A stretch of 64,000 bases of DNA from Colwellia sp. GTDB lineage: Bacteria > Pseudomonadota > Gammaproteobacteria > Enterobacterales > Alteromonadaceae. Where the stretch lies: the NCBI RefSeq assembly GCF_013214175.1, contig NZ_JABSPA010000009.1, forward strand, positions 49,894-113,893, written 5' to 3'. Positions 28,866 through 38,384 of this stretch are shown piece by piece (positions within the stretch are counted from its first letter, which is position 1; every line of letters begins with the position of its first letter). The notes beneath the pieces are model-generated. The model did no database searches. It was not told the DNA's origin and was given only the letters and a program-made list of their open reading frames with translations. Both the position numbers and the translations under genes were made by a program.

Positions 28866-29453
28866 ATGAAACTACTCTCAATTGCTCTGTCTTTACTTCT
28901 CTTATACAACCCTGATCTGTTTGCTCGTCAGGTAGAAACCGAAACTGAATATAAAGATGCAATAGTTAAACAGCACAAAGACCTACTGATTAATTTTTCT
29001 AAATCACCTTTGGTTATATCAGCTATAGTGGCAGCAAACGAGAAAAATGTTGGTATTATAAATATCATGCAATTAGATGCAAATTGGCAATTAAATAGAA
29101 AGCTACAAAAGTCGGTGATGCATAACCCTTTAGCAGCCAAAATAATAGAATTTATTAAAAACCCTAAGCTTGATATTGCTGAAATGATGGTCCTTGATAA
29201 AAATGGTGTCTTAGTGGCTGTTTTTCCCAAACCAACGGACTATTGGCAGGGAGACGAAGATAAATTCCAACAACCTATCCGTATTAATGGTGCTTATGTT
29301 GGTCCTACTAAGTGGGATTCTAGCGCAAGTACCTATCAGTTTTTTTACTGCATCTTAATTAAAAATTCAGCGAAAAAGGTAATAGGTGTACTGGTGACGG
29401 GTTTAGATGTTTCCAAAGAATATTTAGAAAATCAGTCAAGTCAAAATGATTAA
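28866..29453 (+). CDS. Exported Cache-like sensor domain protein
   Basis: A 195-aa protein starting at the ATG at 28866; a TTG two codons earlier is less likely. It has a signal peptide (about 1-20). The remainder resembles a stand-alone periplasmic Cache/PDC-type sensor domain: helix (VKQHKDLLINFSKSPLVISA), then a strand MMVLDKNGVLVAVFPKPTDY with a turn typical of such domains, and a final strand KKVIGVLVTGLDVSKEY. There is no attached signalling domain. It could be a periplasmic binding partner of a receptor, or a stress sensor. The assignment is by fold appearance only. Confidence 0.7.
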   Translation: MKLLSIALSLLLLYNPDLFARQVETETEYKDAIVKQHKDLLINFSKSPLVISAIVAANEKNVGIINIMQLDANWQLNRKLQKSVMHNPLAAKIIEFIKNPKLDIAEMMVLDKNGVLVAVFPKPTDYWQGDEDKFQQPIRINGAYVGPTKWDSSASTYQFFYCILIKNSAKKVIGVLVTGLDVSKEYLENQSSQND

Positions 29454-29576
29454 AGCTAGCGCCTAACTGTCATGTATTCAGCCATGACGCATAAACATTT
29501 AACGTGGTAGTTTTTTATTAGCTTCTCTTCTTCGTTATGGCCAAGGCTTATCTATTTTTTAGTTATTCTAACTGTT

Positions 29577-30200
29577 TTATTTAATAAGCGTTTCTATTCC
29601 CTTATTCACACCATAAACATCGCTAGGATAAAATCCTAGGGTTACATGGAAGTCTTTATCAGTTAACACTAAACTTTGACGATAACTTTTCGCCTGCATA
29701 GATTGGGCAACAACAAAATATGCAGTTTTATCGTCAACACTTACTCGTGCTAAACCACGTAATGATACCGATAAATTTGTTCCTATAGCCACAGGTTTTT
29801 TTAGTGTTTGGTATTCATAGGGATTAATTAATGTCATGTGGAAGGTGTGATGATCTCTGTTACTTTGGTACTGTCGATACAGGGTAAAGTCATCACCTAG
29901 TATTTGCTTCATTTGGGATAAATATACATCAAGGTCTGCGGCATTAACTTTGCCGCCTACATAGGTTAAACCACTATTATCCGTTAATTTAACCAGCTCT
30001 ATTTGAATAGACTTTACCGTTTGCTTTAGTGTTTCATTTTCCACATCATCAAACTCAGTTAACTGTGTTTTTTCAACTTTATTTGCAGTTTTTTCCATAA
30101 CATGCTCGGTTATTGTCTGGGCAGTTAAACTCGTTTGCCAAAATATAGCCAGAGTGAATAGAATACCTTGGAAACTAACTATGTTATTGATTTTTTGCAT
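29577..30200 (-). CDS. Exported protein resembling a 2H phosphoesterase
   Basis: A 207-aa protein with an N-terminal signal peptide (about 10-28, ending SLTA). Two His-x-Thr motifs, HTFHMTLIN (His about 120) and DFHVTLGF (His about 184), are about 64 residues apart, the arrangement of the 2H phosphoesterase superfamily, whose members cleave cyclic phosphodiesters in RNA. The second motif (HVTLGF) is especially family-like. Export of a 2H enzyme is unusual. No operon partner, and the giant extracellular nuclease gene lies 300 bases upstream on the same strand, so a joint role in nucleic acid breakdown is conceivable. Assigned from motifs only. Confidence 0.6.
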   Translation of the reverse strand: MQKINNIVSFQGILFTLAIFWQTSLTAQTITEHVMEKTANKVEKTQLTEFDDVENETLKQTVKSIQIELVKLTDNSGLTYVGGKVNAADLDVYLSQMKQILGDDFTLYRQYQSNRDHHTFHMTLINPYEYQTLKKPVAIGTNLSVSLRGLARVSVDDKTAYFVVAQSMQAKSYRQSLVLTDKDFHVTLGFYPSDVYGVNKGIETLIK

Positions 30201-30501
30201 CTATACCAACCGATTAATGAGAGTTTAACATTAGGATTTATTAAATCCTGCCTAAAATATGTTGCAATGATAACATTAAACTAATTTGATACTACTAAAG
30301 CCACTTTCAAAAAAACTAACAGCATAAACCTATCTACCTACATAAATAAAGACCAAAAAAAAGCCAACTGAAAACAGTTGGCTTGTGATTATACCTTTGA
30401 ATAAATTACAGTGAATTAATCACTCTGAATCAGTCACTCTAAATTAAGTATTCTGAATCAATCACTCTAAATTAATTAAAGCATATTACTTAGTCTCAAC
30501 C
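30201..30501. other. Short intergenic region with a terminator and a tandem imperfect repeat
   Basis: 301 bases holding the terminator at 30362-30383 and, at about 30421-30475, two imperfect copies of a unit near CTGAATCARTCACTCTAAAT. No gene is seen. Confidence 0.6.
30362..30383 (-). terminator. Intrinsic terminator of the extracellular nuclease gene
   Basis: AGCCAACTG and CAGTTGGCT surround the loop AAAA. On the minus strand the hairpin is followed by a run of eight T. It lies about 120 bases after the stop of the nuclease gene. Confidence 0.9.
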
Positions 30502-33500
30502 TTACAAAGGGTCAGGGTAAAGTGCTTCTAATTTAAGTGTAACATCACTGTACTGCCTTTTAGCCCTAAGCCAAATATACCAGGTGCCTGATTTAGGGTT
30601 TTCAAATTCACAGACTTCTTCATTGCCAGCTAATTTCGGCGCACAGCTACTTACCCAAGGGAAAGGAATCCGACCATTGCGGGCATATAGATCGGCATTT
30701 CCTGTGCCGCCCGTAATGCTTGCGGTAAAGCTAACTGCATTTTCAGGAACAGTAAACTTAAAGAGCTTCCAGCGGGGGCGAGTATTTAAACCTTCGAATG
30801 TTTCACTTACCGAAATCATTGGTGTTACCCCGTTAATTTCGACAATAACAGGGTCATGATCTGACGCTCTAAAAGGTCCGTCACTGTATAAACTGGTTAA
30901 CTTATCTGCCGTTTTATATTCAGTGTTGTAATCAAGTATTGATGGTTCATCAGCGTTAATATGCCACTCACTTACTGCGACCACTTTACTGTTTAAAGAG
31001 GCTGAAGCTAATATGTGGTCAAGGGAGCCAATTTCACCACCATAGGCATACGAATAAGCGGTATTACCTAATCTATCAGGGGCTAAATTTACAAAACCAG
31101 CAGTTTGTAAACTAGTGACGGGATCTTCTCTGTTATAAGCATTTAAGTCACCAATAATTAAAACATCTTCATCAACAACACCGGTAGGGTGGGTCGCTAA
31201 CCAAGCGCTAAGCGCTTCTGCAGCTTGTACTCGACGTAAGTTATAACAACCTTGACCATCTAACTTATCTTCGTTTTCAACACCACCACTACTTGAACAA
31301 CCTTTTGAGCGGAAGTGATTGACAGAAATTGTTAATTTTTCACCGGTTTCAGTGGCTCTAAAGCTTTGTGTCATCGGCGGTCTATTATGATACTCAAACG
31401 GGAATTCAAGTAAGTAGGCAGCAGTACCAATTTCTGACACGGCTAGGTCGTTATAGATCATAGCGACTTTAATCTGATCACCACCAAGTGCTTCAATGCC
31501 TGGGTTAACGAAACTATAATGTACATCCGCAGGTGCTTGCGCATTCAGTCCATTGACTAGGTCTTGAATAGCACTGTTTTCACCAAAGCCATCATTTTCC
31601 ATTTCAAGCAAACCGATAATATCAGCGTTTAAATTGGTAATAGCCGACATTACTTTATCGCGTTGGCGGGTAAACTCTTCAGCAGTATCAGCACCGCGAG
31701 AAGTAGGGAAGCCGGCACCTAAACCATCGCCATTGAAATAATTCAATAGGTTAAAACTTGCGACACGTAAATTACCTTGCTCTGCTAGTTGAGGAAATTC
31801 ATTGCGCTCATTTTCATGGATAAAGTTAGGCGCTGTGGTTGGTGTAATGCGGTATTTACCGTAACTGTAATCTAATACGCCGGTTAACTCAGTGACTTTG
31901 TCACCTAAACGTAAGGTATTAAATGCCGTTAAACCGCCTGTTGGGAATATAATGTCATCAGGGTTTTGACCACCAACACCATCATCCAAGGTAACTTTAT
32001 TTAAACTATTAGTTGCAGCCAGCTCTGTTAGTTCGACCGAGCCAGGCAGATATAAGTTAGTAGGTACATAGATACGACCATTAGATAAGGTTACTTCACC
32101 GTAGCGGCCTAAATTATAGTTATCTGTTACGGTTAGCTCAGTACTAATCGCAACTAGCATACCCTCTAAAGACTCTTGATGAACTGCAGAAGTAAAAGGC
32201 AGTGTGACTAGTGTCGCGGCAATTGAATCAGCTCCACAAATAAGCGGTGCTTGATTAGCAACTAATTGAGTTTTACCATAATTTTCTTCAACGCTGCCTT
32301 GTAGGCGAACAACGTCTCCTTCAGCGGGTAAGTCAGCACCACTAAGGCTGACAAAAATACCTTCTGAGGTCATAGGATCGTTATCTTGGTCGGCTTGCTC
32401 TTCTTGTAGAAAGAAGCCGTTACTGTCAGGTAATGTAGCACTGACAATACCTTCAACAATATGGATTTCATCAATAAGCGGCGAACTAAATTCACTTCCT
32501 TGTACCGCACTGATTAGGGTTGCCGCATCAAAACATTGACCAATATCCGCAACAGGTGGTTGTCCGTCGTTAACTGTATGACTGCCAAGAGAGCTGGTAT
32601 TATCTTTACCTAAGCCTTGCCACTCTAACGCAGGGTCAAAGGCATCATCAATCACCACATCTCCGGCGTTAACACTCGCTTGTCTTACTAAAGTATTATC
32701 TTTAGTTTTGTTATCGCTGCTGCCCCATTGAGAGCCCGGATCTTCACCAACACGACCAAATGAGTCGATGATCTCACCATTTTTATAGAGTACATAAGCA
32801 TCATCACCATTGTGACTCAAGTTGCCACTGAGTTGATCCGCTTGTGCCAAAATATCACTATTGGCTCTTGGCTCGGCAATAACAAATACATCACCAGCCG
32901 CTAAAATACCGGATAAATCAATGAGAACACCTGATACACTGCCATTACTGAAGCGTTCAAGTTGATAACCTTCAGCGGCTAAATCAATATCTGCTGCTGA
33001 TGGATTAAATAGCTCAAGTGCTTTGTTATAGCTACTGCCTTCAATGTATTCTGATATGAAAACTTCAGCAGGGGTAAAGGTATGTAAACCTAAATCATCA
33101 AAGACATCTTTACCGACACCTTGCCATTCATTGGCCGGATCAAATTCAGCATCAAATACCGTGTTACCACTTTGCACACTGGCTAAACGGCGTAGGGTAT
33201 TATCCTTAGTTGTTGAGGTATCACTACCCCAAGCAGAGCCTGGATCTTCACCAACACGACCAAATGAGTCGACAACAACGCCGTCTTTGTATAATACATA
33301 AGCATCATCACCGTTATGGCTTAATGAGCCAGATAAAAAGTCAGCCACAGCTAATATTTCTGCCGCTGCTCTTGGCTCTGCGATAACGAAGGTAGAATTT
33401 GCCGCCACTACACCCGTTAAATTAATATTTGATGGTGAAGTTGAACCATTACTAAAACGTGCTAATTGGTAATTGTCTACTTCAAGATCAATGTCAGAAG

Positions 33501-34521
33501 AAGAGGGGTTAAACAACTCAATGGCTTTGTTATAAGAGCTACCTTCGACATATTCAGAAATGAATAGTGCTGCACCATTGGGAGAACCGCCACCAGTATC
33601 TCCGCCGCCACCGCCAGTATCACCACCACCACCGCCGCCGCCAGTGTCGCCACCGCCACCATCAGTACTACAAGTATCAGCACTATAAAGAATATCTACC
33701 CATTCAGGATGATCTATGAATGGATTACGATTACCTTGAAATTCATAAATGCTGTTATTTCGATAGACTTCTGTAGCATCTACAGGGTCGCTATTATGCC
33801 ACTCAATTAAACGACATAAGCGTCCTAAAGCTGCTTCGCCAACGTTGGTAATGCGGTCAACTAACTGTAAGTCGGGTGTAGCATCAAAACCTTCATAGCG
33901 GGTATCCATGTAAAAAAGCATTCGAGCAACATCACCTTTGACCGCATCTCTTGGCTCAAAGGAGTCGCCATCAACACGATTTGCAGGGGCTTCTGCTAAG
34001 GGCGCATCGCTATTATCAAAATCTAAATTGCCTCGAGATGAGTTTATCGATATATCAGTAGGTCTTAAATGATGAATGTCTGTGTAGCCTTCGAGGCTTG
34101 AACTTGGGAAACCGTGGCTTTTTGCCCAAACATGTTCACGGTTCCAGTTATCTGGGTTGGTACTTTGTGATCCGCTACCATTGGAAAACTTGGGTATCGA
34201 TATGCCTTTATAAAGTAAATTCACATTGGCGGTGTTTGCTGGATCTTGGTCGGTTCTGGTTAATGCTGTCCATACTTCAGAATAACTTAAGTTTTTATGA
34301 TTTTGACTAATCGCTAAAGTGATTTCTTGTTTAATGGTTTCGGCGGATAGACTGCCATTCACTGCTGAAATAGCACCGGCATAATAGATTGAATCATCAA
34401 AAGTATCCGCATTAGCAATAGTGCTTAATGGCGGGCAGTTAAAACATGCATCTGTCACTGTATCTGCATAGGTATAGCCAGCAAATAAAGTTAACGAGAG
34501 TGTTATTATTCTCAATTTCAT
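30502..34521 (-). CDS. ExeM/NucH-type extracellular endonuclease with added endonuclease I domain
   Basis: A 1339-aa secreted nuclease. I start it at the ATG at 34521 because AGGAAAGAG precedes it and a signal peptide follows at once (MKLRIITLSLTLFAGYTYA); the open frame extends 49 codons further without a leader. Domains in order are an endonuclease I domain (NREHVWAKSHG, DIHHLRPTD), a Gly/Asp linker, two near-identical lamin-tail domains each beginning FISEY(V/I)EGSSYNKA, an OB-like region, an endonuclease/exonuclease/phosphatase domain (FNLLNYFNGDG, LEMENDGFG, GDLNAYNREDP, ASDHDPVIVEI) and a C-terminal PPC domain. It carries two separate catalytic nuclease modules. The likely role is breakdown of extracellular DNA for nutrients or biofilm turnover. 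Confidence 0.93.
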   Translation of the reverse strand: MKLRIITLSLTLFAGYTYADTVTDACFNCPPLSTIANADTFDDSIYYAGAISAVNGSLSAETIKQEITLAISQNHKNLSYSEVWTALTRTDQDPANTANVNLLYKGISIPKFSNGSGSQSTNPDNWNREHVWAKSHGFPSSSLEGYTDIHHLRPTDISINSSRGNLDFDNSDAPLAEAPANRVDGDSFEPRDAVKGDVARMLFYMDTRYEGFDATPDLQLVDRITNVGEAALGRLCRLIEWHNSDPVDATEVYRNNSIYEFQGNRNPFIDHPEWVDILYSADTCSTDGGGGDTGGGGGGGDTGGGGGDTGGGSPNGAALFISEYVEGSSYNKAIELFNPSSSDIDLEVDNYQLARFSNGSTSPSNINLTGVVAANSTFVIAEPRAAAEILAVADFLSGSLSHNGDDAYVLYKDGVVVDSFGRVGEDPGSAWGSDTSTTKDNTLRRLASVQSGNTVFDAEFDPANEWQGVGKDVFDDLGLHTFTPAEVFISEYIEGSSYNKALELFNPSAADIDLAAEGYQLERFSNGSVSGVLIDLSGILAAGDVFVIAEPRANSDILAQADQLSGNLSHNGDDAYVLYKNGEIIDSFGRVGEDPGSQWGSSDNKTKDNTLVRQASVNAGDVVIDDAFDPALEWQGLGKDNTSSLGSHTVNDGQPPVADIGQCFDAATLISAVQGSEFSSPLIDEIHIVEGIVSATLPDSNGFFLQEEQADQDNDPMTSEGIFVSLSGADLPAEGDVVRLQGSVEENYGKTQLVANQAPLICGADSIAATLVTLPFTSAVHQESLEGMLVAISTELTVTDNYNLGRYGEVTLSNGRIYVPTNLYLPGSVELTELAATNSLNKVTLDDGVGGQNPDDIIFPTGGLTAFNTLRLGDKVTELTGVLDYSYGKYRITPTTAPNFIHENERNEFPQLAEQGNLRVASFNLLNYFNGDGLGAGFPTSRGADTAEEFTRQRDKVMSAITNLNADIIGLLEMENDGFGENSAIQDLVNGLNAQAPADVHYSFVNPGIEALGGDQIKVAMIYNDLAVSEIGTAAYLLEFPFEYHNRPPMTQSFRATETGEKLTISVNHFRSKGCSSSGGVENEDKLDGQGCYNLRRVQAAEALSAWLATHPTGVVDEDVLIIGDLNAYNREDPVTSLQTAGFVNLAPDRLGNTAYSYAYGGEIGSLDHILASASLNSKVVAVSEWHINADEPSILDYNTEYKTADKLTSLYSDGPFRASDHDPVIVEINGVTPMISVSETFEGLNTRPRWKLFKFTVPENAVSFTASITGGTGNADLYARNGRIPFPWVSSCAPKLAGNEEVCEFENPKSGTWYIWLRAKRQYSDVTLKLEALYPDPL

Positions 34522-35089
34522 TTCTCTTTCCTTAGCGTTTGTTGTTGTTATTAATTTTGCATTTTTAAATGACAGTACTATTACAACCCAAACAAAAAGA
34601 TCCATTACTTTACTTTTTGTTAACATGTCATCGGTAAGTAAAATGTCACAACTTGACCTTATGGTCAAATAATAATCTAATTATTTTAGTTGGTATGATT
34701 AAGCTATGTCGATATAAACTCATGATATATGGTTAATAGGTTGGCTAGTGCTATTGTTTTACTGTATAATCTGACTCTTTGTTCAAGTTTTTCTGGCAAT
34801 TAATAGCTTGAAGTTAATCGTGGTTATAAGCCCAAAAGGAATGATGTGGATGAGAAGTCAGTAGCTCATAATAGATAAGGGATTTTTAGACTAAGTCAGT
34901 GTTGGCTGATCATTTGAGGATATACTTGGTTTGTTCTTCTATAGGATTTAACCCTCTTTAAATCGCACTAATCCGCTTTAATAGAGGGTTTAGATATTAT
35001 CAGCCAAAAGTACTGGAGAATTGTACTTTGTTGTCGTTAGGATTAGAGCCGCTATGCGCGGTGTTTTCAACTGGTCAGAGCCCTAATTC
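34522..35089. other. Intergenic region upstream of the nuclease gene
   Basis: About 570 bases. The first 150 are an in-frame open extension of the nuclease gene judged non-coding. The only other structure noticed is an inverted repeat AACCCTCT (34950-34957) / AGAGGGTT (34983-34990) without a T tract. Confidence 0.5.
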
Positions 35090-35941
35090 CTAGTAGCAGG
35101 TAATTATTTCTTCTTTAAAGCTCATACATCCATTGTCAACAATCGCTCTAATTACATGGATTTCCATTGCTTCGGTACCAAAGTTTTTATAATACAGAAA
35201 CATATTTGTGTCGTTGAGAGTATTGCCGCTTGATAGCGAGCCATTTTTATATTGAGTGAATGAGTGTTTGTGGTAGAGGTCGGTTGATTTCATTATTGAC
35301 AAATGATGAGTATGGCCACAGAAAACATGTTCTATATTATGCTCTCTAACGAACTCGACCACTATTCTGGAGTTGAAAAGAGGGTCCGAATCCGTGTCCA
35401 AGATGGAGTGGTGATTTAGCAGGATTATTCTATCGTAACTCTCTTTGCTAATCGCATGAGATATTGTTCTCAATATTTCCTTATCGACAAAACCATTGTC
35501 TTCATAAAGGGAATTGGAGTCGAGGCATACTATCAAAAGGCACTCACCATTTATGGTGATCCTTTTTAGAAAATTGATGTCGGTAAAGTGTTCCTTTATA
35601 CCAATGGTATTTCCTTCTAGATAAATATTTCTCTTTCTACATTTATCACGATTTAATGGCCGAATAACCTCTATCTCGTCGATATATTGACGGAAATAGT
35701 CGGTACTGCGCATATTTCGCTTGTCATGATTTCCGGGAATTGAAACTATGTGTTGGCAATCAATTGACTTCAAAAAATTCCCAGCGGCTTCAAATTCATT
35801 TTCGAGCGCATCCGTTGTATTGTCGCCGGTGTTAATTACAATATCCGTATCAAAACTGTTCAGTTTCTCCAACAATAAGTCATTTTTTCCGAGCCAGTGA
35901 CGAGGGCCAAAGTGCATATCTGAGATGTGTAGTATATTCAT
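35090..35941 (-). CDS. Calcineurin-like metallophosphoesterase
   Basis: A 283-aa phosphoesterase with the family's metal ligands in order: ISDMHFG (Asp8, His10), NTGDN (about 40), PGNHDKRN (about 69-76), LLNHHS (about 176) and CGHTHH (about 211-216). The order matches 3',5'-cyclic-AMP phosphodiesterase CpdA-like and related class III enzymes. It has no signal peptide, so it is cytoplasmic. The substrate is not fixed by the motifs. The ATG is preceded by GGGATAGACTCGAAAA with a weak ribosome site. No operon partner. Confidence 0.88.
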   Translation of the reverse strand: MNILHISDMHFGPRHWLGKNDLLLEKLNSFDTDIVINTGDNTTDALENEFEAAGNFLKSIDCQHIVSIPGNHDKRNMRSTDYFRQYIDEIEVIRPLNRDKCRKRNIYLEGNTIGIKEHFTDINFLKRITINGECLLIVCLDSNSLYEDNGFVDKEILRTISHAISKESYDRIILLNHHSILDTDSDPLFNSRIVVEFVREHNIEHVFCGHTHHLSIMKSTDLYHKHSFTQYKNGSLSSGNTLNDTNMFLYYKNFGTEAMEIHVIRAIVDNGCMSFKEEIITCY

Positions 35942-36565
35942 TTTTCGAGTCTATCCCTTTCACTAAGTAATATTTAGATGCATGACCTTTGGAATTACTA
36001 TCAAAGTGCATAAAGTCACGATTAATAGATACGGAGTATGCCAATGAAATATGACAATAATGTGACAGCAGTGTGTTCTGAAAGGAGAAGGGCTGGAATG
36101 CTTATTTTTATCACCCGGTAATGACTGATAAATCTTCTAAAACTCAGGTTATACCGTATTTTCTACAAAATATGCGTAATCAGCAGCATCAGTTATTTAT
36201 GGTCAGCAGCACACCTTATTAGGGTAAATTGTTACTCGCAATTATACTTTATTAATAAAACCCATTATAAACATGTAGTTGATGTTAAGTCAGGCAAGGA
36301 GGTAATTAAGAAATAAACTTTAATTTACCCGAGTGGAAAGATAATTAGAAATAAATCGGATTGATCCGATCCAATATGCTATATTCATGCCAAATAATCT
36401 CTTGGTGAAAAGTTTTATAGAAAAAGTTACATAATGTGCTAAATTTATCCCGTAATAAATTAACCGCATTAAAATAACTCGTATCGATAACCATACCCTC
36501 AAGTTGTTCACTCTTTAGATTAAATACCCCGTAAAAATTCATTTAATTCACAATGAGAGTAATTA
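35942..36565. other. Intergenic region, nothing firm
   Basis: 624 bases between divergent genes. Two overlapping minus-strand frames of about 65 codons (36320-36511 and 36345-36542) compete, neither has a ribosome site, and neither is recognised. No hairpin or promoter stands out. Confidence 0.45.
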
Positions 36566-37219
36566 ATGCCAACAGTAGAAACAGATAATAATCCGTCGAC
36601 CACACCCCCTTCGATATTATCACTTGCCTTCGATTTACCTAATATTTGTTCTTTATTCGGACTTTTTTCAGCCTTATTAGCTCTGTATTTTGCCATGATC
36701 GGCATTTACCCTGCCGCAATGATAGGATTAATTTGGGCGGTATTCTTTGATTGGAATGATGGAAAAATAGCCCGTAAAATGAAAAACAGAACGGCAATGC
36801 AAGGACAAATTGGTGGACAAGTAGACTCTCTCATCGATGTTGTTAGTTTTGGTATTTGTCCCGCAGTTATCTTATTGAGCTATGGCAATTATCATCCTGC
36901 ATTTCTTCCCGGTGCTTTTATTATTGTTGCCGCTTGCGTCTTACGACTTAGTTATTTTAATGTTTACGGTTTAGATGGAAAATCTAGCTATCAAGGTCTT
37001 GCCTCTGATAATAATGCCATTATTCTTGTTTTTGTTTTTCTGCTAGAGAGTGTTATCTCTACCACAGCGTTCACTGTCGTACTTTATATTACCATCCTTG
37101 GTTTAGCTGCACTCAATGTTGCTCCGATAAAAACACCAAAACTCAGTGGTCGTTGGTATTATGTGCTTGCCCTATACACGCTAGTTATCACATTGGCCTA
37201 TAGCTGGTTGCTGATCTAG
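36566..37219 (+). CDS. CDP-alcohol phosphatidyltransferase family protein
   Basis: A 217-aa integral membrane enzyme of the CDP-OH-P transferase family, which joins a CDP-linked lipid or head group to an alcohol. The signature is DWNDGKIARKMK (about 62-73) followed by GGQVDSLIDVVSFG (about 83-96). The DG..AR and D...D ligands for the two metals are present, but 12 residues rather than the usual 8 separate AR from the G of GxxxDxxxD. The SFG after the last Asp resembles phosphatidylserine synthases. A cytidylyltransferase gene follows 295 bases downstream on the same strand, so together they may make an unusual phospholipid head group by a CDP-alcohol route. Confidence 0.88.
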   Translation: MPTVETDNNPSTTPPSILSLAFDLPNICSLFGLFSALLALYFAMIGIYPAAMIGLIWAVFFDWNDGKIARKMKNRTAMQGQIGGQVDSLIDVVSFGICPAVILLSYGNYHPAFLPGAFIIVAACVLRLSYFNVYGLDGKSSYQGLASDNNAIILVFVFLLESVISTTAFTVVLYITILGLAALNVAPIKTPKLSGRWYYVLALYTLVITLAYSWLLI

Positions 37220-37514
37220 AAAACTTACATTTTACAAAGCTATTTACCGTTAAATATCATTCAGATAAAAATAATAACTTATGATCGTTAAAGCTAAAAT
37301 CAGTCAATGAATAAGCATCATAAGTTACCTGCCAGCCTTACCACATACAGTAGTCAATAAGCACGATCAGCTACTGATAAAGGCATTTAAGGAAGCGAAC
37401 TATTTCTTTATCCGCTGCAATTTCACCAAATAGTGAGTTTGCGGCGAGGTAGATTTTAATAAAACATATAGCGAAAGCATTTGTTATATGTTCGATATGT
37501 ATGGAGTAATAAAG

Positions 37515-37907
37515 ATGACAAGAGTATATACCAGTGGCGTATTTGATTTATTTCACGTAGGACATTTATCTGTTATACAAAAAGCAAAAGAGTTCGGCGA
37601 CTACCTTATTGTAGGCGTACATTCAGACGAAGACGTTGAATCTTATAAGCGTTCTCCAATCATTTCTTGTGAACAACGCTGTGAAATAATTCGAAACATT
37701 AAGGGTGTCGATGAGGTAATTGTTGCCCCACTTACACCAAATAATGATGAGAATTTTTACCTACTACATAATATTGATATTCATGTGGCGGGAGACAATA
37801 TGGAACATATGTATGAGTTACCTCACAAAATGGGTATTATGCGCTATGTACCGAGAAGTCCACTAACTGATTCGTCGTCAATCATAAAGAAACTTCAAAG
37901 TAAGTAA
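37515..37907 (+). CDS. Cytidylyltransferase (glycerol-3-phosphate / ethanolamine-phosphate type)
   Basis: A 130-aa nucleotidyltransferase, the size of TagD. The ATG at 37515 follows GGAG by 9 bases and gives the typical start MTRVYTSGVFDLFHVGHLS with the CTP-binding HxGH motif (His14, His17). The opposite end carries RSPLTDSSSIIKKL, the counterpart of the ISSTxI motif. A longer reading from ATG 37488 adds nine residues. Such enzymes form CDP-glycerol, CDP-ethanolamine or CDP-choline from the phospho-alcohol. With the adjacent CDP-alcohol phosphatidyltransferase it suggests a Kennedy-type head-group pathway; the alcohol is unknown. Confidence 0.88.
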   Translation: MTRVYTSGVFDLFHVGHLSVIQKAKEFGDYLIVGVHSDEDVESYKRSPIISCEQRCEIIRNIKGVDEVIVAPLTPNNDENFYLLHNIDIHVAGDNMEHMYELPHKMGIMRYVPRSPLTDSSSIIKKLQSK

Positions 37908-38384
37908 CTAACGTTTTAAGAGGTTTATCAGCAGTAAGGGGCTTGCTTTTTTAGCTCTGCTTATACACAGTTTGCCTTCAAGGCAAACAAAACCTCATAA
38001 AAAATTAGTAATCTTCATTTCTGCTCAGTGATTGAAGTGAAGCTTAAATTTAAAGTCCAACCATCTGTTGTTGGATCCAAAGCAGTCCGCTAGTGACTGC
38101 TTTTTTATATCAAAAAAACAGCGCTTTGTAGCTTGAGTTCAAAGGAGTCATCAGCATGTTCTCCTATATCCCCCAAGGTCTCCTAATGCTCTGCAAAGAT
38201 TAATGTTACTGCTAGCTTCAATTTATTCGGTAAATATACCGGTTGTACAGGGATGTAAACAGAAAGGAACTTATCCTAGCGAAGTTAAAATAAAGCCATT
38301 AAGAATCAGTGATTAACTATAGACGCAGTATGAAAATTAAATAATAATTGAACAATATATAACCTGATTGAAATGGAGTTCGAA
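37908..38384. other. Intergenic region with several hairpins, possible small RNA
   Basis: 477 bases without a gene. It contains GTTTGCCTT-C-AAGGCAAAC (a 9-bp hairpin, about 37970-37988), TCCAAC...GTTGGA (about 38057-38076) and a terminator at 38091-38106. Structure followed by a terminator far from the upstream stop could mark a small RNA. No family was recognised. Confidence 0.45.
38091..38106 (+). terminator. Intrinsic terminator, possibly of a small RNA
   Basis: GCAGTC and GACTGC (38092-38097 and about 38095-38100 onward) form a short stem in AGCAGTCCGCTAGTGACTGC, followed directly by TTTTTTAT on the plus strand. It lies about 185 bases after the cytidylyltransferase stop. Confidence 0.7.

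Noticed and set aside
36320..36542. Two overlapping minus-strand ORFs of about 63-65 codons upstream of the CDP-alcohol transferase
   Set aside because: They overlap in different frames and neither has a ribosome site or recognised sequence. At most one could be real and I cannot tell which.
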